From the NCBI GenBank assembly GCA_018398815.1, contig CM031618.1, positions 46,405,752 through 46,469,751 of the forward strand: a stretch of DNA of 64,000 nucleotides. The letters run 5' to 3'. The notes beneath the pieces are model-generated. The model made no database searches. It was not told the DNA's origin and saw nothing but the letters and a program-made list of their open reading frames with translations. The stretch comes from Conus ventricosus. Taxonomy: Eukaryota; Mollusca; Gastropoda; Neogastropoda; Conidae. Within the stretch, counting starts at the first letter, position 1. Every line of letters begins with the position of its first letter. This document shows positions 56,560 through 64,000 of this stretch, piece after piece. The translations under genes and the position numbers were made by a program.

Positions 56560-58826
56560 AAAAATAAAATCATCACTTCATCCCAAAATCGCAGGTTTTT
56601 AATTCAAAGACACCCCCGGTCATGGTTTCAATATTTTCAAAACCTGTTTTAAGGTCGATGTGGAAAGAGATGACAATGGTTTTCATGATGAGGGTTTAAA
56701 AGGCCCTCAAAGAACACGCAACTGCCGTTGTCAGATGCAGAACTGATTGAATTCCGAACTGGATAATTGAAATCATCGTGAAGAAAAAAGTGAAAGCTTT
56801 TGGCGGGATGAAAAAATCAAAATCTCCTGGGGCCCGGGTGGTTTGCCCGCTGAAGTTTTCCACTATGCCCGCAGTTTTTTCTTAAGATTCCTGCATCCAT
56901 TATTCATCAAATTTTCAAGAATGGTGTTTATCCAGGAGCTGTTCAAAAGCTGTGATATTTCCACTTCATAAGAAAGGAACCCAGAAAGGTGGACAACTAC
57001 CGAGGAATTTCACTTCTGGGGTAGTATCAATAATATCTTTTCCCTGTTGAGCAGCAGATTAACTCGCTTTTGTGAAAACAACGATAAAATACCAGAGTCA
57101 CAAGCTGGTTTCAGGAAAGGTAAGACCACAGAAAAAAATTGTCTTTGAATCAAGGGTACAAAAATTCAAAAAAAAACAGGGAGGGAGGTTTTACACTCTC
57201 TTCGGGACTTTTAAAAAGCTTTGACAGTGTTAACAGAAAAAAACTTTATCTTTCCTGCACGAGGGTTCATGGTAAAATGCTCAAAACATTGGGAGCAGTA
57301 TGGTCGGGGGAAAAGCCGCAGTACGGGTGGGTCTAAATTACAGAGTCTTTGATTGCTCTTCCGGCGTTCGAAGGATTGTTTTTAACCCCCTATTATTCTC
57401 CCTTTTTCATCTGAACTTCAGTTAGAACTTGCAAAAAAGGGGGGCTCGGGCATGGAATTTTTGGATCCTTTGTTGTTCTGCTTTCATGTAAGCTGATGAC
57501 ATTCCCCTTGTGTCTGATTCTGTAGTGATTTTCAGAAAAAATTAACGTCTCGAAAAATACTGTAACAAATGGGGTTTAAGTCAATTGGAAAAAAATAATA
57601 ACTGTTTTTAAAAACGGAGGTTTATCAAAAACTGGGAAAAGTGTTTTTTTGCCGGGAAATCAGGTCGCGGTCAAGTTGGAGTTTGCTCATTTTTTGGGGG
57701 GTAATTTTTTCCCTCCCCCTAAATGGACCAAATGTGTGATAATTTGTCAGGCAAAGCACAAAGCCTGTAGCGGGTATCAAAAGATTTTTCCCTCAGACTG
57801 AAGGCCTGCGGCAGATACTGTTTTAAAAATTTTTTGATAAAAATCAACCCGACCCCTTTTGAGGGTCTAAAATTTGGGGATTAAAAAAATACAGCTATCG
57901 AAAAAGTACAGATGGATGCAAATGCTGGGAGGGGGGCAGGGAAAAAAGAAAAATTTGGGCACTGGGGTGTGGGGGTTTCCCCAAAGTCTATATAGATCCT
58001 TTTAAAACGTGTTGTAAAATATGGTGTCGCTTTTTCCTTCCCGCGTTCGTTATCCAAAACGTTTTTAAAATGCTGTATTCACTGATAAAGTCAGGGAGGT
58101 GCAATTGGTCAGGCTGTTCGAAAAACTGTATGCAGTAGGTTTTGGCTATGGTGGGAAAACAGTCAGTGGGATACGAACCGGAATTTTTTCTCATTTTTAA
58201 TGCAGTTGAAAACTGTTTCGTCAAGATGGCCGACTCTGTGTTTCTTCCCCGAATACTGTTTTTATCATCCAGGGTTTTTTGAAAAACTGATTTCATTGGG
58301 GGGCCCCAAGCTCAGAAAAACGGTGGTTTTGTGTTCTGAATGTAAAGATGCCCTTTAAATGATCTCCCTGTATGGCAAACCTGTATATGCAAAAAAAATG
58401 GTTTCAAAAAGTGTAGAAGATGTTGGGGCTTAAAAAAAAGTTCATTTGCTGTAAGTATAAAAAGCCGGAAGAAGTCAACCCCCAGTTTTAGCAGCACCCA
58501 TCAGTTCTCAAAATTAAATTACTCGTTCAAAGTTAAAAAAAAACCCCTTAGTTTGAGAATTGCCAATATATTTGCCCTGGCTTAAAATAAGGCGGCGAGC
58601 TTCATCTTTACTTAGTTAAAAAAGAAAATTGTACATTTATTCGTCTTGTGTTGCATGTCTTCACGCATCTTTTTTTTTTAACTCCTTTTGATTTTTCTTT
58701 CTTCTTGTTTGTCAACTCCCTTTTGAACGTTCGACTTTGGGAAAACGAACTTTTGTCTTGTTTATGAGGGGGTCAAACGGCCCCTGTAAAAACTGAAAAA
58801 AACATTATTATTATTATTATCATTAT
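56560..58826 (+). mobile_element. Decayed LINE (family 1): RT region to 3' end
   Basis: In order on the + strand: KSPGARVVCPLKFSTM-like text with a KxPGPDGxPAE pattern (56,810-56,870), VDNYRGISLLG (56,990-57,020), SRLTRFCENNDKIPESQAGF then RKG (about 57,052-57,120), SFDSVNRKKLYLSC (about 57,210-57,255), HGKMLKTL, and ADDIPLVSDSV (57,492-57,525), the second half of the YADD catalytic box. This is the canonical order of non-LTR RT blocks. About 1 kb of 3' ORF2/UTR text follows and ends in an (ATT)n tract at 58,805-58,826. Frames change every few dozen codons, largely through homopolymer-type indels. Confidence 0.82.
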
Positions 58827-58875
58827 TACACACACACACCCCACACACACAAAACACACACACACACACACACCA
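58827..58875. repeat. (CA)n microsatellite at LINE 3' end
   Basis: Short interrupted CA tract directly after the LINE's (ATT)n end. Beyond it, 58,876-59,480 has no recognised gene. Confidence 0.85.
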
Positions 58876-59489
58876 CCACTCCCCCTTCTAACACCTCAAA
58901 CTGTTTCCACCACAGACGCCCTCTGGAAAGACGGCTCTTAGCGGTTGACAGCCTCGGGGTGGACATTTGCTGACCGAAGAGGATCTGAACTACAATTCTC
59001 CATAAAAGTTATCAATTTCACGTATCAATTCTTGTTATCAACATATAGTGTTCCTTTCTGTTGGCTGGTTTTCACTTTTCATTGGGCATTTAAATTTAAC
59101 ATGGGTACGCCGCAGTTTGTTTCATTTGCCATGGGTACAAAAAAGAAAAGCCAAAGGCAATCAAATGCTGCTTTCCTGCAGAAGAATGCATATCTATTTC
59201 CACCGATCTAAATAGAAAATATTTCATTCAATGACTACAAACTCTTGTTTTTACTTTCTTTGAATAAAAATGAAAGCAAATTTTCGAAGCTTCAGAACTA
59301 TCACAGTCCACCTGTCCATCACGATGAAAAGGAAAAGGGAAACATCAACACTACTGTTTGTATCGAGAAAAAACACTAGACTACTTTCAGAGTACTCCAC
59401 CATTTCTAAAAGATACTCCAAGCATAAATGCGTGTGCAGTCAAACTTGATGATCTATTCACTTGAATGTTGTGTGTGTATGTGTGCACT

Positions 59490-62060
59490 TCTCTAATGGT
59501 CCAGAAGGTAAGCATATAATGGTTTGGAGCCTCACAAGATTAAAAGGACAAATGGTTGATAAAGGAAGATTTCAATGCACACTCACCCTTTTGGGACAAA
59601 GACTGCACAGTAAGTATTCTTAATGTTTATAAACGTTTTGTCAAAAACATTGCATATTTTGAACGATGGCAGTGTTACCAGAATTTACAATATAAAAGAC
59701 TATAGAGTATCAGCGATTTTCATTCCTCCAGCGATTGATTGAAGTTATGACTTTGAAAGAGTAAGAGACAACGTAGGCAGTGATCACTTAGATATAGTCA
59801 TTACCATAAATGGTATAATAAGAGTATCTAAAGATTCTATCAGAGACAAAAGCCTTAAATATCGCTACCAGAAGGTTGTCTGGGGAAATTTACATATTTT
59901 CTCTCGATATGTAATACGAGGATCTTCAAAAGGAACCGCTGACTAAATTTACGGCCAGATTATTGAACCAGCAGGCCCATTACATTCAGCCGACACTTCT
60001 ATTCTTCAGTGTAGCGTAGTAAAAGCAAACAGATATTCAAGGAGTGTTTGGTGGAATGAATTTTACCAAAAATCTAGAGAACCTAAAACTAATTGATTTT
60101 TAAAAAAGACACGGTACTGTTTCAGCCAGACGACACAGACAAACAGATTACAGGACAAAACACAATGCCTTTCGACCTCTTGGCTCTTCTTCAAGCAAAA
60201 ACAAACAACATTTAGGACAAGAAGAACGAAGAACGAGCAACCACTTACCTTCTCATTCGGCGCAAAATGGCTGTTGGATGAGTGTATGGCTGCTGGATTA
60301 GTATAACATAGATATTCAAAGAACGTTTGGTGGAGTGAATATTGCTAAAACAAAATCCAGAGAAACTAAAACTTATTGGTTGAAAATCTACCTCAAAGAC
60401 ACAAACAATTCTGGTATAACGAAGGGAATGAAAAGGGCTAAACTATCATCGTAAGCGAGTGAGGGTTCAGACTAACTGGTCTATATCCCGTGTCAAAGAA
60501 GAATCTGATCACAAGGACCAACAAAAAGTTTGGAGAAAAGTAAAAGACATTATAAATGGTATACATCTCCCACAGTACTCTAGAAAGGTGAATGACAATA
60601 AGTTTCCCCTCTTCGCATGATAAAGCAGGTGGCTGTCGAGATGTTTGCACGGAATGTACAGCTGGTGTATCAGAAAATGGGGGAAAAGTTCAGAGGCCTC
60701 TAATGTAAAATACAGTGATTCTGGAAGAAAATATATATTACATTTATGCAGGAAACAAAGGATGCTTTTTATTGCTTCGAAGCAAGAAAACTTCAGCTTG
60801 ACCAAATGCTATTTCTGATGAAATGCTGAAAATGTTGCCGAATATCTTTATGTCATTTTTACATCTCCTTTTTTCAAGACCGATGGTCGCATGGAAACAT
60901 GTCATTTAAGTGAAAGCAAATAGTATTGTCGCAATTCTTAACAAAGAAAACGACGGTAAAAGAAAGTAGCTGTATCTTTAACAGCGAATGTCGCAAAAGT
61001 AATGAAAAACAAAAACAAAACAAAAACAAACAAACTTAAAAGAATTACCCGTTACTGTACAAAAACAATAATTCCTGTGGACCAAATGAGATTTTGAAAG
61101 GGTAGAGCAACAGTTCATAGCAATCAGACTGAGGCTACCTTTACTTGTTACTATTCGTCAGTTTATTTGACTATATTAAAGATGGAGAATGCTGTGCCGG
61201 TCTTAAATAAATATTGATATGTTTGTTCATTTCTCCAGTTGTTGTTGCTGTATACATGTGTCAGGTACAGGGTATATGGGCAAGCTTGGAACATCCTTCT
61301 TTGGGGGAATGTCTACCTTGCTTGTTCTGTGTGCTCTGTGTTGACATTTCGGCAAGGCGATTGGGTGTCAGTAAGCAGCACCCGCTCGGAGTTATTGACG
61401 TGTTTATTTCATCACAGGAGCAAGATTTATCCTACTTGTTCGTTACTTACAGTCGATCACCTGGTGAAAACAACGACCCAAGTGAAACAACAAGTCCCTA
61501 GAAGAAAAAAATGTACTTGCTATTCCTTTTTTTATAACACAAAAGCCTACGATCAAATTTGGAATGTTGAACTGAAGTACAAGCAACTGGGTTATCAGGC
61601 CACGTTTATGATTATTTCAGGATCATTTTGAGTGACAGGTCAATCCAAACAAAAATCGGCAACGCTTACTCCAATTTTAGGTCAGTAGATACTGGTATCC
61701 CACAAGGATCCGTAACTGTACCTATGTCTTTAACATTTTTACATACGATCTTTCACTAACCTTGTCAAATAAAATACAGCTCGCCCAAAATGCAGATAAT
61801 GTCTGCATATGGATGAAAGTTACTGTGAAAATACATTCATTTCAAAGATCAATAAACTACATTAAAATGTGTTTATCAAAGTGAACTGAACATATGAAAT
61901 GGTAGTATGATGAAAAACGGATGACCCTTTCCCCAAAAAATCTCATATGATGTTTTTGTAACGACAGGCGCCACCCAAAGCATCTACTTAATTTCAAAAT
62001 AGTACGAACGGAAACAGAATATAAGCATGTAGTGAATTTCCTAGATGTATCTTTTTTTTT
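59490..62060 (+). mobile_element. Decayed LINE (family 2): endonuclease and RT
   Basis: On the + strand: DFNAHSPFWDKDC (about 59,568-59,606), a copy of the APE-type endonuclease GDFNAHxxxW block. Then GSDHLDIVI (about 59,777-59,803), the SDHxxI endonuclease end. Then SVWWNEFYQKSR (about 60,040-60,078). Next is an RT domain with AYDQIWN, LSDRSIQTKIGNAYSNFRSV, DTGIPQGS (about 61,688-61,711) and QNADNVCIWM at the place of the YADD box. The catalytic box is destroyed and stops are frequent. The protein pattern is closer to Jockey/CR1-type elements than the element at 56.6 kb, so this is a different family. Confidence 0.82.
60096..60302 (-). mobile_element. Insertion within LINE family 2, flanked by duplicated LINE sequence
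   Basis: LINE text encoding the WWNEFYQKSREPK segment occurs at about 60,018-60,095 and again, diverged, at about 60,305-60,388. The 207 bases between them belong to the dispersed CTGAAGAAG...GGTCGAAA family, also at 55,240-55,400. The large imperfect duplication suggests either a long target duplication or an unequal exchange after insertion. Confidence 0.6.
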
Positions 62061-62219
62061 ACATCAAACTCATCCTGAAACACACATATTGAAGATATTC
62101 TAACTAAAGCTAGCTGTATGCTTTACATTTTAACTGCTACGTCTGTGTGTAAACGCTGCACAATAGCAAGTATTTGTAGTCGCAGTATTCAGTGATTAGT
62201 CTTTCTGCTTCATGCTGTA

Positions 62220-64000
62220 GTGTGGTTAGCTTGTCTGCCTTTATACAGCAGTGGTAAGTGTGTCTGCTTTAATACAGCAGTGGTAAGTGTGTCTGCCTTT
62301 ATACAGCAGTGGTAAGTGTGTCTGCCTTTATACAGCAGTGGAAAGTGTGTCTGCCTTTATACAGCAGTGGTAAGTGTGTCTGCCTTTATACAGCAGTGGT
62401 AAGTGTGTCTGCCTTTATACAGCAGTGGTAAGTGTGTCTGCCTTGATACAGCAGTGGTAAGTGTGTCTGTCTTTATACAGCAGTGGTAAGTGTGTCTGCC
62501 TTTATACAGCAGTGGTAAGTGTGTATGCCTTTATACAGCAGTGGTAAGTGTGTCTGCCTTGATACAGCAGTGGTAAGCGTGTCTGCCTTTATACAGCAGT
62601 GGTAAGTATGTCTGCCTTTATACAGAAGTGGTAAGTGTGTGTGCCTTTATACAGCAGTGGTAAGTGTGTCTGCCTTTATACAGCAGTGGTAAGTGTGTAT
62701 GCCTTTATACAGCAGTGGAAAGTATGTCTGCCTTTATACAGCAGTGGGTAAGTGTGTCTGCGATGACACAGCAGAGGTACGTGCGTCTGCCTTTATATAG
62801 CAGTGGTAAGTGTGTCTGCCTTTATACAGCAGTGGTAGGTGTGTGTGCCTTATATACAGCAGTGGTAAGTGTGTCTGCCTTTATACAGCAGTGGTAAGTG
62901 TGTCTGCCTTTATACAGCAGCGGTAAGTGTGTCTGCTCTTATACAGCAGTGGTAAGTGCGTCTGCCTTTATACAGCAGTGGTAAGTGTGTATGCTTTATA
63001 CAGCAGTGGGTAAGTGTGTCTGCCTTGACACAGCAGTGGTAAGTGTGTCTGCCTTGATACAGCAGTGGTAAGTGTGTCTGCCTTTATACAGAAGTGGTAA
63101 GTGTGTGTGCCTTTATACAGCAGTGGTAAGTGTGTCTGCCTTTATACAGCAGTGGTAAGTGTGTCTGCCTTTATACAGCAGTGAAAGTTGTCTGCCTTTA
63201 TACAGCAGTGGTAAGCGTGTCTGCCTTTATACAGCAGTGGAAAGTGTGTCTGCCTTTATACAGCAGTGGTAAGTGTGTCTGCCTTTATACAGCAGTGGTA
63301 AGTGTGTATGCCTTTATACAGCAGTGGTAAGTGTGTCTGCCTTGATACAGCAGTGGTAAGTGTGTGTGCTTTATACAGCAGTGATAAGTGTGTCTGCCTT
63401 TATACAGCAGTGGTGAGTGTGTCTGCCTTGACACAGCAGTGGTACGTGCGTCTGCCTTTATGCAGCAGTGGTAAGTGTGTCTGCCTTATACAGCAGTGGT
63501 ACGTGCGTCTGCCTTTATACAGCAGTGGTAAGTGTGTCTGCCTTGACACAGCAGTGGTAAGTGTGTCTGCCTTTATACAGTAGTGGTAAGTGTGTCTGCC
63601 TTGACACAGCAGTGGTAAGTGTGTGTGCCTTTATACAGCAGTGGTAAGTGTGTCTGCCTTTATAACAGCAGTGGTAAGCGTGTCTGCCTTTATACAGCAG
63701 TGGTAAGTATGTCTGCCTTTATACAGCAGTGGTAAGTGTGTCTGCCTTTATACAGCAGTGGTAAGTGTGTCTGCCTTTATACAGCAGTGGTAAGTGTGTC
63801 TGCCTTGACACAGCAGTGGTAAGTGTGTCTGCCTTTATACAGCAGTGGTAAGTGTGCCTGCCTTGACACAGCAGTGGTAAGTGTGTGTGCCTTGCCACAG
63901 CAGTGGTAAGTGTGTCTGCCTTTATACAGCAGTGGTAAGTGTGTCTGCCTTGACACAGCAGTGGTAAGATGTCTGCCTTTATACAGCAGTGGTAAGTGTG
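62220..64000. repeat. 29-bp minisatellite, about 61 copies, running off the window end
   Basis: Unit GTAAGTGTGTCTGCCTTTATACAGCAGTG (29 bases). Variant units have CTTGACACAGCAG or CTTGATACAGCAG and become more frequent towards the right end. Scattered 28- and 30-base units occur. The period is not a multiple of three, so repeated LYTAV/FIQQW open frames are incidental. Each unit contains a strong 5' splice-site-like GTAAGT and a pyrimidine-tract plus CAG 3' splice-site-like sequence. Confidence 0.97.

Noticed and set aside
57988..58296. 102-codon minus-strand ORF
   Set aside because: It lies antisense to the 3' part of the LINE whose RT motifs read on the + strand.
62664..63583. Cysteine-rich repeated ORFs (CVCLYTAV, FIQQW)
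   Set aside because: The 29-bp period cycles through all frames. The proteins are by-products of the repeat.

Overview
This is eukaryotic (metazoan) DNA. It has multi-exon genes with GT-AG introns, a tRNA-derived SINE, LINE, Gypsy-type, Tc1-type and MITE-like elements, and a very high load of (CA)n, (TA)n and (GA)n microsatellites. The host is most likely a lophotrochozoan, plausibly a marine gastropod mollusc. That is an inference from overall character, not from a diagnostic gene.

Layout. (1) 1.1-12.6 kb holds the 3' five exons of a flavin-containing monooxygenase (FMO) gene on the + strand (copy A). Its introns carry a roughly 3 kb inverted-repeat element (3.8-6.9 kb), a foldback MITE and long microsatellites. 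(2) 12.6-26.9 kb is the 3' flank of copy A. It carries a SINE with target duplications (13.08-13.45 kb) and a complete LTR retrotransposon on the minus strand (16.49-23.30 kb). That element has 1.6 kb LTRs, a 5 bp target duplication and an 18-nt tRNA-Pro primer site. It codes for Gag and protease, but I see no reverse transcriptase or integrase. (3) 26.9-29.6 kb is a 64-bp minisatellite of about 42 copies. (4) 30.06-31.68 kb is a Tc1-like transposon with a broken transposase. (5) 32.3-38.1 kb reads like unpolished sequence full of inflated homopolymers and contains a 30-bp repeat array. (6) 38.0-45.1 kb is a second, paralogous FMO copy (B) in the same orientation with the same intron positions. 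Its 3' flank matches that of copy A out to about 51.0 kb. (7) 46.2-50.2 kb holds nested elements inserted into copy B's flank: LINE ORF1 pieces split by a TTAA-flanked foldback MITE, and a Gypsy-type RT fragment split by a 1.2 kb insertion with a 21-bp target duplication. (8) 52.5-53.7 kb is an intronless class A GPCR with one frameshift. (9) 56.6-62.1 kb holds two decayed LINEs of different families. (10) 62.2 kb to the window end is a 29-bp minisatellite.

The organising event is a tandem segmental duplication that includes the FMO gene and at least 14 kb of shared sequence. Later insertions and repeat expansions then separated the two copies. Copy B works as an empty-site control for copy A: it dates the SINE, the LTR element and the 64-bp array as later than the duplication.

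Caution. Almost every long coding region shows isolated 1-nt indels, and the two nearly identical LTRs also differ mainly by 1-nt indels. Many frameshifts called here may therefore be sequence errors rather than true lesions. Long open frames made of HTHT/VCVC/YIYI/SLSL/RERE are translated microsatellites and are not annotated as genes.
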